From: an uncultured Alphaproteobacteria bacterium
Lineage (GTDB): Bacteria; Pseudomonadota; Alphaproteobacteria; Sphingomonadales; Sphingomonadaceae
Length of the DNA stretch: 64,000 nucleotides
Direction of reading: 5' to 3'
Assembly: GCA_903934325.1 (NCBI GenBank)
Contig: CAIZNH010000010.1
Coordinates: 1-64,000 of the forward strand
The translations under genes were made by a program, and so were the position numbers. A model generated the notes under the pieces. The model was not told where the DNA came from. It saw only the letters and a list, made by a program, of their open reading frames with translations, and made no database searches. Shown piece after piece: positions 8,502 to 17,929 of this stretch. Position 1 is the first letter of the stretch. Each line of letters starts with the position of its first letter.

Positions 8502-8845
8502 GGCCCGGGCGTCGGCGCAGGCCCGCGCGGCAGACGGTAGCGATCCGCGCCGACTGCAAATTGCAGCACGCCCTCGCCCGCTTCGGGCTCCACCGGGTCC
8601 GCCCCGTCGATGGCGGCAATCGTGCCGCTCGCCGGATCGAAGCTCAGCCGCCGGAAGCCACCATCGGGATGGTGGAGGATGATCGTCTGCGTGCCGCTCA
8701 CCCGTTCCAGCGTGCAGACGGCAGAGAAATCCGCGCCTGCGCCAATCGCGCATTCGATTTCGTCCCCCGGCGGCGGCGGGCTTTCGCTGGTGCACGCCGC
8801 CAGCAGGCCGAGCAGGGCCAGAGGGCTAAATATCCGCAAACACAT
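8498..8845 (-). CDS. Small lipoprotein of unknown function
   Basis: A 115-residue protein with an N-terminal signal [18 protein letters not shown]. The lipobox LAAC puts the lipidated cysteine at residue 18, so an outer or inner membrane lipoprotein is expected. The mature part has two more cysteines (about residues 32 and 44), which could form a disulfide, and a beta-rich central segment. I do not recognise a family. The start lies 20 nt inside the 3' end of ilvD in another frame, and the stop overlaps the nnr start (ATGA). Confidence 0.7.
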   Translation of the reverse strand: MCLRIFSPLALLGLLAACTSESPPPPGDEIECAIGAGADFSAVCTLERVSGTQTIILHHPDGGFRRLSFDPASGTIAAIDGADPVEPEAGEGVLQFAVGADRYRLPRGPAPTPGP

Positions 8846-10547
8846 GGGTCTCCGCCTTGGCGCCGGGATGGGTGAGCGCCCCGTAGCGCGCCTTGCCGAC
8901 CACCTGCTGGTAGCGCCACAGGGCGCCCGACTGGTAATCATTGGTGCGCGGCTGCCACTTCGCGCGGCGGGCGGCCAGCACGTCCTCGGGGACTTCGAGA
9001 TCGATCGTGCCAAGGGTCGCGTCGATGGCAATGATATCGCCGTCCTCGACGAGAGCAATCGGCCCGCAATCGGCTGCTTCCGGCCCGACATGGCCGATGC
9101 AGAAACCGCGCGTCGCGCCCGAGAAGCGCCCGTCGGTGATCAGCGCGACCTTCTCGCCCATGCCCTGCCCGTAGAGCGCGGCCGTGGTGGAGAGCATCTC
9201 GCGCATGCCCGGGCCGCCCTTGGGCCCTTCGTAGCGGATGACGATGACGCAGCCATCGGCAATGTCGCGCTGTTCCACGGCGGCGAAGGCATCCTCTTCG
9301 CAATCGAACACCCGCGCGGGGCCGGTGAATTGCAGCCGCGCCATGCCGGCGACCTTCACGATGGCACCATCAGGGGCAAGCGAGCCCTTGAGGCCGACGA
9401 CACCGCCAGTCGGCGTGATCGGGGTCTTCACATCGTAGAACACCTTCTGATCGGGGTTCCAGGTGATCTCTTCGAGGTTCTCGCCAATGGTCTTGCCGGT
9501 GACGGTGATCGGGTTGGGATCGATGAACCCGCCGTCGAGCAGCGTCTTCATCGCCATGTAGACCCCGCCCGCCTCGTGCATATCCTTGGCGACATACTTC
9601 CCGCCGGGCTTCAAGTCCGCGATGTAAGGCGTTGATTTGAAGACTTCGGCAACGTCGAACAGATCGAAGTCGATGCCGCATTCGCTGGCCATGGCGGGCA
9701 GGTGGAGTGCAGCATTGGTCGAGCCGCCGGTGGCAGCGACCACGCGCGCGGCGTTCATGAAGGCCTCGCGGGTGCAGATGTCGCGCGGGCGCAGATTGCG
9801 CGCGACGAGCTCCATGACCTGCTTGCCGGCCGCAACCGCAATATCATCGCGCGATCTGTAAGGAGCAGGCGCCATATTGCTGTTTGGCAAGGACAAACCG
9901 ATAGCTTCGCCGACGCAGGCCATGGTGTTGGCGGTAAACTGCCCGCCGCAGGCCCCGTGGCCCGGACAGGCGACCTTTTCGAGCGCGATCAGCTCGGTCA
10001 GCGGACAGTTGCCGGCGGCGAATTGCCCGACAGCCTCGAACACATCGACCACCGTGACGTCAGCCCCGCGGTGGGTGCCCGGCAGGATCGATCCGCCATA
10101 GACGAAGATCGAGGGCACGTTCAGACGCAGCATCGCCATCATCATGCCCGGCAGGCTCTTGTCGCAGCCTGCAAAGCCGACCAGCGCATCATAGCAGTGC
10201 CCGCGCACCGAAATCTCGACCGAATCCGCAATCACCTCGCGGCTGATGAGCGAGGACTTCATCCCCTGATGGCCCATCGCGATGCCATCGGTGACAGTGA
10301 TGGTGTTAAACCGGCGCGGGGTGCCGCCGCCTGCAATCACGCCCTCGCGGCAGATATCGGCCTGGGCATTGAGGGTGGTGTTGCACGGCGCAGAATCGTT
10401 CCCTGCGCTGACCACGCCCACGAACGGCCGCGCGATCTCTTCCTCGGTCATGCCCATCGCGTAGTAGTAGGAGCGGTGCGGAGCGCGCTCCGGGCCGACC
10501 GAAACGTGGCGGCTGGGGAGCTTGGACTTGTCGAAACGCTGAGACAT
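8826..10547 (-). CDS. ilvD: Dihydroxy-acid dehydratase
   Basis: A 573-residue enzyme of branched-chain amino acid synthesis, converting 2,3-dihydroxy acids to 2-keto acids. The iron-sulfur cysteines are visible at C55 (SAPCNTT), C128 (GCDKSLPG) and C200 ([10 protein letters not shown]). The C-terminal [10 protein letters not shown] motif is present. Start chosen at [16 protein letters not shown], which matches the family; a longer in-frame reading upstream is unconserved. It leads the leftward run with the lipoprotein gene, nnr and the RNA methyltransferase gene, 41 bp from the amidohydrolase gene upstream. Confidence 0.97.
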   Translation of the reverse strand: MSQRFDKSKLPSRHVSVGPERAPHRSYYYAMGMTEEEIARPFVGVVSAGNDSAPCNTTLNAQADICREGVIAGGGTPRRFNTITVTDGIAMGHQGMKSSLISREVIADSVEISVRGHCYDALVGFAGCDKSLPGMMMAMLRLNVPSIFVYGGSILPGTHRGADVTVVDVFEAVGQFAAGNCPLTELIALEKVACPGHGACGGQFTANTMACVGEAIGLSLPNSNMAPAPYRSRDDIAVAAGKQVMELVARNLRPRDICTREAFMNAARVVAATGGSTNAALHLPAMASECGIDFDLFDVAEVFKSTPYIADLKPGGKYVAKDMHEAGGVYMAMKTLLDGGFIDPNPITVTGKTIGENLEEITWNPDQKVFYDVKTPITPTGGVVGLKGSLAPDGAIVKVAGMARLQFTGPARVFDCEEDAFAAVEQRDIADGCVIVIRYEGPKGGPGMREMLSTTAALYGQGMGEKVALITDGRFSGATRGFCIGHVGPEAADCGPIALVEDGDIIAIDATLGTIDLEVPEDVLAARRAKWQPRTNDYQSGALWRYQQVVGKARYGALTHPGAKAETHVFADI

Positions 10548-10588
10548 AAGATTTCCTGTGGAACGCGATTTGCGAAACGTCCCTGCCT

Positions 10589-11305
10589 TCAGCGAAGCGC
10601 CGACGCAACCCTTTGCGCAATATCTGCCAAAATGTGCGCCCAGCGGGCTTGGGTCTCGGGGGTCTGCACGAGGTCCTGCCTGAGCTCTATGCCGAGATAG
10701 GCGCGTCCCTCGGCCTCGGCATGACGGTTCATCGTGTAATTGAGATCGCGGCCTGAATAGGGGAGATTGTCGCCCACATTCAGCCCCTCGGCCTCTAGCA
10801 GCGGAATGGCGATGCGCGCGGCGCGATGATCCTGATTGTAGAGCACCCCCACCTCCCACGGCCGCGCTGCATACGAGGTTTCGAGGCGCGGGGTGAAGCT
10901 GTGGAGCGAGAGGATCAGCGCCGGTTCGGCTGCCGCGAGCCAGTGTTCTAGCGCCGTGTGATAGGGGCGGTGGAAGCGGTCCAGCCGCCCTTCCCTGTCC
11001 ACGCCGACATTGCCGGGGATCGGATGCCCATCGCTCGTTTCGGGGACGAGGCCGGGTGCGGTCTCCTCGCGGTTCAGATCGCAGACGAGACGGCTCACGG
11101 CGGCAATATGGGCGGGGATTGCGTGTTCGTGGGCGAGGATTTCGGCAATCGCCTCGGTGCCGATATCGACCGCAATGTGCTCGTGCAGAAGGTGCACGGG
11201 GATGCCCAAGTCTATGTTGGCAGGCACGCGGTTCGAGGCATGGTCGACCACACAGACAATGCCGCCCGGTGCGGGGGTGCCGAGTTGGCGGAAGACTTCG
11301 GTCAC
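10589..11305 (-). CDS. N-formylglutamate amidohydrolase-like protein
   Basis: A 238-residue protein of the FGase superfamily. Motifs are VDHASNRVP near the N-terminus, the central DCLNRE-type segment (VCDLNREE), the LSLHSFTP motif and a late LGIELRQD. Members are metal-dependent amidohydrolases; classical ones release glutamate in histidine breakdown, but no hut genes are near, so the true substrate is open. GTG at 11305 is the likely start: an ATG 42 nt earlier lies inside a palindromic repeat and adds only repeat-coded residues. Confidence 0.85.
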   Translation of the reverse strand: MTEVFRQLGTPAPGGIVCVVDHASNRVPANIDLGIPVHLLHEHIAVDIGTEAIAEILAHEHAIPAHIAAVSRLVCDLNREETAPGLVPETSDGHPIPGNVGVDREGRLDRFHRPYHTALEHWLAAAEPALILSLHSFTPRLETSYAARPWEVGVLYNQDHRAARIAIPLLEAEGLNVGDNLPYSGRDLNYTMNRHAEAEGRAYLGIELRQDLVQTPETQARWAHILADIAQRVASALR

Positions 11306-11317
11306 TTTCCCAACTCC

Positions 11318-11405
11318 GCTCGCCCTGAGCTTGTCGAAGGGCTGCACTTCACTTCGGACACGGTGAAAAAGAAGTGCGGTGCTTCGACAAGCTCAGCACG
11401 AACGG
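11318..11405. repeat. Long inverted repeat (REP-like palindromic element, copy 1)
   Basis: Two arms of about 33 bases face each other around a loop of about 20 bases. Each arm carries the core GAGCTTGTCGAAG and a GCACTTC end. A related but diverged copy lies at 32675-32789. Such CTGAGCTTGTCGAAGG palindromes are common in sphingomonad intergenic spaces. It fills the gap between ispE and the amidohydrolase gene and could form a strong transcript hairpin. Confidence 0.85.
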
Positions 11406-11423
11406 TTTGGGTGGTTAGCAAAA

Positions 11424-12227
11424 TCACCGCAGCAGCCCTGCCATGGCCCACCAGCCGGACGGCATGGCCGCCGCCGCCGCATCGCGGGCCTCGGCGGTGT
11501 CGTAGAGCGCAAAACAGGTCGCGCCCGAGCCGGACATGCGGGCAAGCCATGGGTTGGTCTGTGCCAGCCCCGCCAGCACGTCGGCGATCGCCGGACACAG
11601 GCTGATGGCGGGGGCTTCGAGATCATTGCGCCCTTCGCGCGCGATCCTGCTGGCGAGGCCTTCGGGGAGCGGACCACGATCCTGCTGATCCCACGCCTTG
11701 AAGACCGGCCCGGTCGACAGCGGCACGCGCGGGTTGACCAGCAGGACAGGAGTTCCGGCGAGGTCATCTTCCACCGCGAGCTGCTCGGTGCCGGTGCCGA
11801 GGCCGATATGGGTGCGGCTGAGCACGCAGGCGGGCACATCCGCGCCGAGTTTTGCCGCCCTCTCTTGCCAGTCCTCCGGCAGGCCGCGCAATGCCTCGAC
11901 AATCCGGAACACCGCCCCCGCATCCGCCGACCCGCCGCCGAGGCCAGCCGCAACGGGGAGGTTCTTCTCCAGCGTCACCGCCAGCCCCTGCGGGCGCGGG
12001 AGGGTGTTGAGCGCGCGAGCAACGAGGTTGTCGAAGGGATTGTCGAGCACCCCCGCAAACTCGCCCAGCGTGGTGACACTGTCCTGCGCGGCCGGCTCCG
12101 CCGCCAGCACATCGCCCGCATCGACGAAGGCGAATAGCGTCTCAAGCTCATGATACCCGTCCTCCCGCCGCCTGCGGACATGCAGCGCGAGGTTGATCTT
12201 GGCGTAGGCGGTTTCGGTAAAAGTCAT
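11424..12227 (-). CDS. ispE: 4-diphosphocytidyl-2-C-methyl-D-erythritol kinase
   Basis: A 267-residue GHMP kinase of the non-mevalonate isoprenoid pathway. It phosphorylates CDP-methylerythritol. K10 in AYAKINLAL, the glycine-rich ATP loop PVAAGLGGGSADA (91-103) and D130 in LGADVPAC are the expected active-site elements; the late GSGATCF motif is present. Start at MTFTETAYAKIN matches the family and removes an unconserved 38-residue extension. It lies 7 bp from the cupin-like gene upstream and may share its transcript. Confidence 0.95.
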   Translation of the reverse strand: MTFTETAYAKINLALHVRRRREDGYHELETLFAFVDAGDVLAAEPAAQDSVTTLGEFAGVLDNPFDNLVARALNTLPRPQGLAVTLEKNLPVAAGLGGGSADAGAVFRIVEALRGLPEDWQERAAKLGADVPACVLSRTHIGLGTGTEQLAVEDDLAGTPVLLVNPRVPLSTGPVFKAWDQQDRGPLPEGLASRIAREGRNDLEAPAISLCPAIADVLAGLAQTNPWLARMSGSGATCFALYDTAEARDAAAAAMPSGWWAMAGLLR

Positions 12228-12234
12228 GCCGGGG

Positions 12235-13041
12235 CTAGATCGCTGCGGTGTATTTGTCGGACGCCGCCTCGAACGCGATTTTCGGCGCCCGGATCGCGCC
12301 ATCGCCAAGTTCGGCGCCGCCAAGCGGGTCGATCGCTTCAATTTCGTAATCGGCCTCGCCGGGATCGATACCGGAGATGATCACATCGAAGGTCATCGCT
12401 TTGCCGCCTTGAGGAACGAACCAGTGAATATTGTCGCGGTCAGGCGTCATCGCAGAAAGTTGGCCGGTCGCGGCGATGTAATCGCGGGTCGGGCGGACAA
12501 TCATCGCTCCGTCTTCGTCGTGCAGTCGATCGAAGTTGCGAACCCGAAATGCCCCTTCGACCACCAGGTGCGATGACACCATGTGGCGGTGGCCGTGAGG
12601 CGTGATGACATTGTGCGGTTCAAACGCGAACAGCGCTGCGCCATAGCCAAGCTTGCGCGGCGCACCCTCGGCATCGAGGAAGCGGATGCTGCTCTTGCGC
12701 GGATCATTGGTCGGTAGTAGCGCGTTTTGGGTAACCTGCGCCTTGTCCACCTCGGCCATCAGCTGCGCGACCTCGATTTCGCCCGCCAGCCGCCCGGCTT
12801 CCGCCATCCATTGCAGCGGCGTGATCTGACCGCCCTTGAGCGCGCGCGCCAATTCGCCCTGCCGCTCGATCCAGTCGCGCGCGGGCAAGCGCCGCTGCGG
12901 CTTGGCGGCCGAAACTGCGGAGCCCAGCAGCGCCAGAGAAAACGCCGCTAGCCCGCTCGCCATGGCCGCACGCCGGCCTATCCCGAACACTTCGAGGCTT
13001 GCCGGCAAGGCGTGATCCCAATCGCGCTCGGTTACCGGCAT
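12235..13041 (-). CDS. Exported cupin-like protein of unknown function
   Basis: A 268-residue protein. Residues about 20-45 form a hydrophobic export signal preceded by an arginine pair (IGRRAAMASGLAAF), which suggests a Tat or Sec signal or an N-terminal anchor. A helical segment rich in Q and E follows. The C-terminal half has cupin features: PHGHRHMVSSHLVVEG gives His residues and a Glu spaced as in cupin motif 1, with a second His in NIHWFVP. Metal binding is likely but the reaction is unknown. It is sandwiched between ETF-QO and ispE with gaps under 10 bp. Confidence 0.7.
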   Translation of the reverse strand: MPVTERDWDHALPASLEVFGIGRRAAMASGLAAFSLALLGSAVSAAKPQRRLPARDWIERQGELARALKGGQITPLQWMAEAGRLAGEIEVAQLMAEVDKAQVTQNALLPTNDPRKSSIRFLDAEGAPRKLGYGAALFAFEPHNVITPHGHRHMVSSHLVVEGAFRVRNFDRLHDEDGAMIVRPTRDYIAATGQLSAMTPDRDNIHWFVPQGGKAMTFDVIISGIDPGEADYEIEAIDPLGGAELGDGAIRAPKIAFEAASDKYTAAI

Positions 13042-13050
13042 CGTCCTGCC

Positions 13051-14700
13051 TCACATATTCGGATAGTTCGGCCCGCCGCCGCCTTCCGGCGTCACCCAGT
13101 TGATGTTCTGGTTGGGGTCCTTGATGTCGCAGGTCTTGCAGTGGACGCAGTTCTGCGAGTTGATCTGGAACTTGGGCGCGCCCGTCTTCTCGTCGGTGAG
13201 CCATTCATAGACCCCCGCCGGGCAATAGCGCGCCGACGGACCGCCGAACACGGCCAGCTCGCTTGCCTGCTGCAGCCCGAGGTCGCTCACCTGCAGGTGG
13301 ACCGGCTGGTCCTCGGCATGGTTGGTGTAGCTGTAGGCGACATTGGTGAGGCGATCGAAGCTGATCACACCATCGGGCTTGGGGTAGTCGATCTTCGGGT
13401 AGAGATCGGCGCGGCCGGTATAGGTATAATCCGGCTTGTGCTTCATCTTGACCGGCAGACCAATGCCGAGCGTGCGCATCCACATGTCGACGCCGGCGAG
13501 CACGGTGCCGATATCGCCGCCATACTTCGCGACCGCGGGCTGGGCGTTCTGCACCAGCTGCAATTCCTTGGCGATCCAGCTGGAGCGCACCGCCGCTTCG
13601 TAATCGGCAAGCTCGGTCTTCTCGTTACCGGCCGCGATTTCCGCAGCGATGCTCTCGGCCGCCAGCATCCCGCTCTTCATCGCGGTGTGGCTGCCCTTGA
13701 TGCGCGGCACGTTGACGAAGCCCGCCGCGCAGCCGATCAGCGCGCCGCCGGGGAAAGCGAGCTTGGGCACCGACTGCCAGCCACCTTCGTTGATCGCGCG
13801 CGCGCCGTAGCTGACCCGCTTGCCGCCTTCGAGATATTCGCGGATCGCCGGGTGCTGCTTCCAGCGCTGGAACTCCTGATAGGGCGAGACCCAGGGGTTC
13901 TTGTAATCGAGCGCGGTCACGAAGCCCAAGGCCACCTGACCATTGGCCTGATGGTAGAGGAATCCCCCGCCCCAGCTGTCGCTTTCGGTCAGAGGCCAGC
14001 CCTGCGTGTGGATCACGCGGCCCGGCTTGTGCTTCTTGGGATCAATGTCCCACAGCTCCTTGATGCCGATGCCATAGACCTGCGGCTGGCAATTGGCCTC
14101 CAGATCATACTTGGCCTTCATCTGCTTGGTGAGGTGCCCGCGGGCGCCTTCGGCAAACAGGGTATACTTGGCGTGGATCTCCATGCCGGGGGTATATTCG
14201 CCCTTGTGGCTGCCATCCGCGGCGATGCCCATGTCCTGCGTGATGACGCCGGCGACGCGGCCGTCCTCGTCGATCATCACTTCGGCGGCCGGGAAGCCCG
14301 GGAACACCATCACGCCGAGGCCCTCGGCCTGTTCGGCCAGCCAACGCGCGAGATTGCCGAGGCTGCCGGTGTAGCAGCCGTGATTGCTCATCAGCGGCGG
14401 CATGATCGCGTGCGGCATGGAGGTCTTGCCGGTCTTCGAGAGCACCCAGTGCCAGTTATCGGTCACCGGGGTCTGCGCCATCGGGCAGCCCATTGTGCGC
14501 CATTCAGGCAGAAGTTCGTCCAATGACTTGGGATCGACCACCGCGCCCGAGAGGATATGCGCACCGATTTCCGAGCCCTTTTCGAGCACGATCACTTCGA
14601 GTTCGGCATTGATCTGCTTCAGCTTGATCGCCGCCGCGAGGCCCGCCACCCCGCCGCCGACAATCACGACATCGCAGGGCATAGATTCACGTTCGCTCAT
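13051..14700 (-). CDS. Electron transfer flavoprotein-ubiquinone oxidoreductase
   Basis: A 549-residue flavoprotein that passes electrons from ETF to ubiquinone at the inner membrane. The N-terminal FAD motif is VVIVGGGVAGLAAA. The C-terminal ferredoxin-like cluster cysteines lie in ARYCPAGVYEW and NCVHCKTCDIKDP, as in the family. Length is normal. The ATG at 14700 is preceded by an AGGAAAG ribosome site; the longer reading adds an unconserved 24 residues. No etfAB genes are in the window. Confidence 0.95.
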   Translation of the reverse strand: MSERESMPCDVVIVGGGVAGLAAAIKLKQINAELEVIVLEKGSEIGAHILSGAVVDPKSLDELLPEWRTMGCPMAQTPVTDNWHWVLSKTGKTSMPHAIMPPLMSNHGCYTGSLGNLARWLAEQAEGLGVMVFPGFPAAEVMIDEDGRVAGVITQDMGIAADGSHKGEYTPGMEIHAKYTLFAEGARGHLTKQMKAKYDLEANCQPQVYGIGIKELWDIDPKKHKPGRVIHTQGWPLTESDSWGGGFLYHQANGQVALGFVTALDYKNPWVSPYQEFQRWKQHPAIREYLEGGKRVSYGARAINEGGWQSVPKLAFPGGALIGCAAGFVNVPRIKGSHTAMKSGMLAAESIAAEIAAGNEKTELADYEAAVRSSWIAKELQLVQNAQPAVAKYGGDIGTVLAGVDMWMRTLGIGLPVKMKHKPDYTYTGRADLYPKIDYPKPDGVISFDRLTNVAYSYTNHAEDQPVHLQVSDLGLQQASELAVFGGPSARYCPAGVYEWLTDEKTGAPKFQINSQNCVHCKTCDIKDPNQNINWVTPEGGGGPNYPNM

Positions 14701-14826
14701 GGGGCTTTCCTGATCCTCAAGTGTGTTGGCCGCGCCCGCCGCACATTCCGGCGAATTGCATGTGCGCTCCACTTGCTAAGGCCCGCAGGGACAGTCAAGA
14801 CCCGCATTGGATAGAACCCTTCTCGC

Positions 14827-15633
14827 ATGAACAGTCCTCAGCCCACCCTCGCGCGCGAATTCGCAAGCGCCCTTGCCTGGTGGCAGGCCGCAGGCGTGGA
14901 CTGCGACTTTCACGATGACGCTACGGCGTGGTTGGCCGAAGAGCCGATCGGGCAAGGCAGCGATGGTGCGGCAACGCCTGCCTCGGTGCGCGATGCCCGG
15001 CAAAACGACAATCCGGCAGCCACGAAAGAGCGTCCGGCGCTCGATCGCCTCGCCCCCGCCCCGCCGCCGCTCGTGCCCGCACGCGAGAACCTGCTGGGCG
15101 AATCGCCGCCTGCCGATCTTGCTGCCTTTCGCGCCTGGTGGATGGAGGCAGGAACGCTCGATACCGCGCGCGGTTTTCCCCGGGTTCCGCCGCGCGGGGA
15201 AGCGGGCGCCAAGCTGATGGTGCTGGTGCCGCAGCCCGAGGATAGTGACCGGCAGGCGCTGCTCGAAGGACCGCAGGGCCGTCTGCTCGCCGCGATGCTC
15301 GCCGCGATGGGCCTGACGCCGGAACAGATCTACCTTGCCGCAGCCTTGCCCGCCCACCGCCCGATGGCCGATCTTGCCAGCCTTGCCGCAACCGGTATTG
15401 ACGCGGTCACCGCACACCATATCGGTCTTGCCGCGCCGCAGCGCCTGCTGGTGCTGGGCGGCAGCCTCGCCCCGATGCTGGGCGCGACGGCCGAGAATGG
15501 TTTACGTGAATTCAACCATGCCGGGGGCAAGCTCCCGGTGATCTTCGGCGATACGCTCGAAGCAATGTTGCACATGCCCCGGCTCAAGGCCCGGTTCTGG
15601 CGGAGATGGATGGAATGCTCGGCGACACTCTGA
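14827..15633 (+). CDS. Uracil-DNA glycosylase-superfamily-like protein, active site degenerate
   Basis: A 268-residue protein. The C-terminal half (about 125-260) resembles the family 4/5 UDG fold: VLVPQPEDSDRQALLEGPQG in place of motif A, and an RLLVLGGSLAPMLG strand. The GExPG motif and the four iron-sulfur cysteines of family 4 are missing; only two cysteines exist, at the two ends. The N-terminal 100 residues are low in conservation and rich in Ala and Pro. It may be a non-catalytic DNA-binding relative. It overlaps the transglycosylase gene start by 28 nt. Confidence 0.6.
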   Translation: MNSPQPTLAREFASALAWWQAAGVDCDFHDDATAWLAEEPIGQGSDGAATPASVRDARQNDNPAATKERPALDRLAPAPPPLVPARENLLGESPPADLAAFRAWWMEAGTLDTARGFPRVPPRGEAGAKLMVLVPQPEDSDRQALLEGPQGRLLAAMLAAMGLTPEQIYLAAALPAHRPMADLASLAATGIDAVTAHHIGLAAPQRLLVLGGSLAPMLGATAENGLREFNHAGGKLPVIFGDTLEAMLHMPRLKARFWRRWMECSATL

Positions 15634-17390
15634 AGCGCATCAGCCCGGCGCTGGCAGCGATGACGCTGGCGAGCCTCGCCTGCGACGCCGCGCCTGCTGC
15701 TGCGCAATCGGGCGATCTGGTCGCACGGTGGGACAATGGCGCGGCTGCCCAAGGCGTGATCGCGCCGGTGCTTTCCTCGGAAGAGCGCACCTTCTACCGC
15801 CAGCTCTTCGCGATGATCGATGCCGAGCAGTGGGGCGAGGTAGACAGCCTGCTGGCCGCGCGCCCTGACGGTGTGCTGACGCAGGCCGCCCGCGCCGAAT
15901 ATTACACCCACGCCAAGAGCCCCAAGATCTCCGCCGAGCAGATCACCGCCTGGTTTGCCGCCGGCACCGATCTGCCCCAGGCCGAGCAGATCGCCCGCAT
16001 GGGTGCCAAGCGCGGGGTGACCGACCTGCCGTTCCTGCCCAAACCGCAGGGCTTTGCGCGTCAGCCTTCCGCGCCCAAGCGCATCCTGCCGCGTTCGGTA
16101 AACGACGGGACGATGCCGGGCGCCACCGCCTCGGCGATCCTTGCTGCGATCAAGGCCGACAATCCGGTCGAGGCCCAGCGCCTGCTGACCGAAGCCGATC
16201 CGATGCTGTCAGGGGATGCCCGCGCCGAATGGCGCCAGCGCGTCGCCTGGAGCTATTACATCGAGAACAACGACACGGCCGCGCTCGAACTCGCGCGCAC
16301 GGCGGTCGAAGGCACGGGCGAATGGGTGGCCGAGGGCGCATGGGTCGAAGGGCTGGCTGCCTGGCGGCTCGGCCATTGCTCGCTAGCGGGCGAGGCCTTT
16401 GCGCGAACAGCCGCGATTGCCTCCAATGTCGAACTGGCAGCCGCCGGCCATTACTGGGCGCACCGCGCCGCGATCCGTTGCCGCGAACCGGCGGCGGCCG
16501 AGCAGCACCTCGTCGCCGCCGCACGGATGGACGAAACACTCTACGGCATGCTCGCGGCCGACCAGATGGGCGTGGAACTGCCCGCCCACGCGCCGCCCGC
16601 GCCGTTCGCGCGTGACGACTGGAATATGCTCGCCCGGCGCGACAATGTGCGCGTGGCGATTGCGCTCACGGAGATCGGCCGCCCGGCGCTGGCTGACGAA
16701 GTGCTGCGCCACGAAGCCCAGATCGGACCCTCGGGCCAATATGGCGCGCTCTCGCGGCTGGCACGCGAGATCGGCCTGCCTTCGACCCAGCTATGGATGG
16801 CGCACAACGCGCCTTATGGGACCCGCAGCGATCCCTCCTTGCGCTTTCCCGTGGCGCGCTGGCAGCCGGTAGGCGGCTGGCAGGTCGATCCTGCGCTTGC
16901 CTTTGCCCATGCGCTGCAGGAATCGAACTTCCGCGCCAATGCGGTGAGCCCAGCCAATGCCCGCGGCCTGATGCAGATCATGCCCGGCACCGCGCGCGAC
17001 CATTCGGGCCGCCTCAGCCTCGGCGCGAGCTACGAGGACCTGAACGACCCCCAGGTCAACCTCGCCTATGGCCAGCGCCATCTGGAAATGCTGCGCGATA
17101 GTCCGGCGACCGGCGGCGCGCTCCCCAAGATCATGGCGGCCTATAACGCGGGCCTCACCCCGGTCGGGCGCTGGAACAGCGAGATCAACGACCAGAATGA
17201 TCCGCTGCTGTGGATGGAATCGATCCCCTATTGGGAGACCCGCGGCTACGTCGCGATCGTGATGCGCAATTACTGGATGTACGAACGCGCAACCGGCTCG
17301 CCCTCGCCCAGCCGCCGCGCGCTGGCGCAGGGCCGCTGGCCCGAATTCCCGCGCCCGGCGCCGATGCGCTCGGCCCGGTTGGAGCCGTAA
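15606..17390 (+). CDS. Soluble lytic murein transglycosylase (Slt-like)
   Basis: A 594-residue periplasmic protein. An export signal (about 8-34) ends near AAPAAAQS. A long helical superhelix of TPR-like repeats follows, then a C-terminal GEWL-fold domain (about 425-560). The catalytic glutamate is E439 in ALQESNFRAN, followed by ARGLMQIMPGTA and AAYNAG, all signature motifs. It cleaves the peptidoglycan glycan strand to 1,6-anhydro products. The ATG at 15606 or 15615 could be the start. It is followed 1 nt later by moaB. Confidence 0.93.
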   Translation: MDGMLGDTLKRISPALAAMTLASLACDAAPAAAQSGDLVARWDNGAAAQGVIAPVLSSEERTFYRQLFAMIDAEQWGEVDSLLAARPDGVLTQAARAEYYTHAKSPKISAEQITAWFAAGTDLPQAEQIARMGAKRGVTDLPFLPKPQGFARQPSAPKRILPRSVNDGTMPGATASAILAAIKADNPVEAQRLLTEADPMLSGDARAEWRQRVAWSYYIENNDTAALELARTAVEGTGEWVAEGAWVEGLAAWRLGHCSLAGEAFARTAAIASNVELAAAGHYWAHRAAIRCREPAAAEQHLVAAARMDETLYGMLAADQMGVELPAHAPPAPFARDDWNMLARRDNVRVAIALTEIGRPALADEVLRHEAQIGPSGQYGALSRLAREIGLPSTQLWMAHNAPYGTRSDPSLRFPVARWQPVGGWQVDPALAFAHALQESNFRANAVSPANARGLMQIMPGTARDHSGRLSLGASYEDLNDPQVNLAYGQRHLEMLRDSPATGGALPKIMAAYNAGLTPVGRWNSEINDQNDPLLWMESIPYWETRGYVAIVMRNYWMYERATGSPSPSRRALAQGRWPEFPRPAPMRSARLEP

Positions 17391-17391
17391 A

Positions 17392-17922
17392 ATGGCGATC
17401 GATCTCACCCGCACCTTCAAGCCGATCAATATCGCGGTGCTGACCGTGTCAGACACGCGCACGGCCGAGAACGACACCTCGGGCGATATTCTGGCCGAGC
17501 GTGTGGTTTCGGCGGGCCACAATCTTGCCGCGCGCCTGATCGTCAGGGACGACGCGACGCTTCTTGCCGCGCAGTTTGATGCATGGATCGACGATCCTGC
17601 GATTGACGCGGTGGTCAGCACCGGCGGCACGGGCCTGACGGGCCGCGATGTGACGCCCGAAGCGCTTTCGATGATCGCTGGCGCGCGCGACATTCCCGGG
17701 TTCGGCGAGCTGTTCCGCTGGCTCAGCTTCAAGTCGATCGGCACCAGCACGGTGCAATCGCGCGCCTGCGCGGTGGTGGCGCGGGGAACCTATATCTTCG
17801 CGCTCCCCGGCTCGAACGGCGCGGTGAAGGACGGGTGGGACGGCATCCTTGCCGAGCAGCTCGACAGCCGCAACCGGCCCTGCAATTTCGTCGAGCTGAT
17901 GCCGCGATTGAAAGAGGTTTAG
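17392..17922 (+). CDS. moaB: Molybdenum cofactor biosynthesis protein B
   Basis: A 176-residue MogA/MoaB-family protein for molybdopterin handling. The MPT-binding motif STGGTGLTGRDVTPEA and the later LPGSNGAVKDGWDGI are typical. Length and N-terminus fit MoaB. It starts one base after the transglycosylase stop, so it is probably co-transcribed, and ends 7 bp from the convergent DUF1330 gene. No other moa or moe gene lies in the window. Confidence 0.92.
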   Translation: MAIDLTRTFKPINIAVLTVSDTRTAENDTSGDILAERVVSAGHNLAARLIVRDDATLLAAQFDAWIDDPAIDAVVSTGGTGLTGRDVTPEALSMIAGARDIPGFGELFRWLSFKSIGTSTVQSRACAVVARGTYIFALPGSNGAVKDGWDGILAEQLDSRNRPCNFVELMPRLKEV

Positions 17923-17929
17923 TCGAGCC

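Noticed and set aside
11306-11347. A 14-residue N-terminal extension of the amidohydrolase
   Set aside because: It is coded by the palindromic repeat and is not a plausible part of the enzyme; the GTG at 11305 starts the family sequence.
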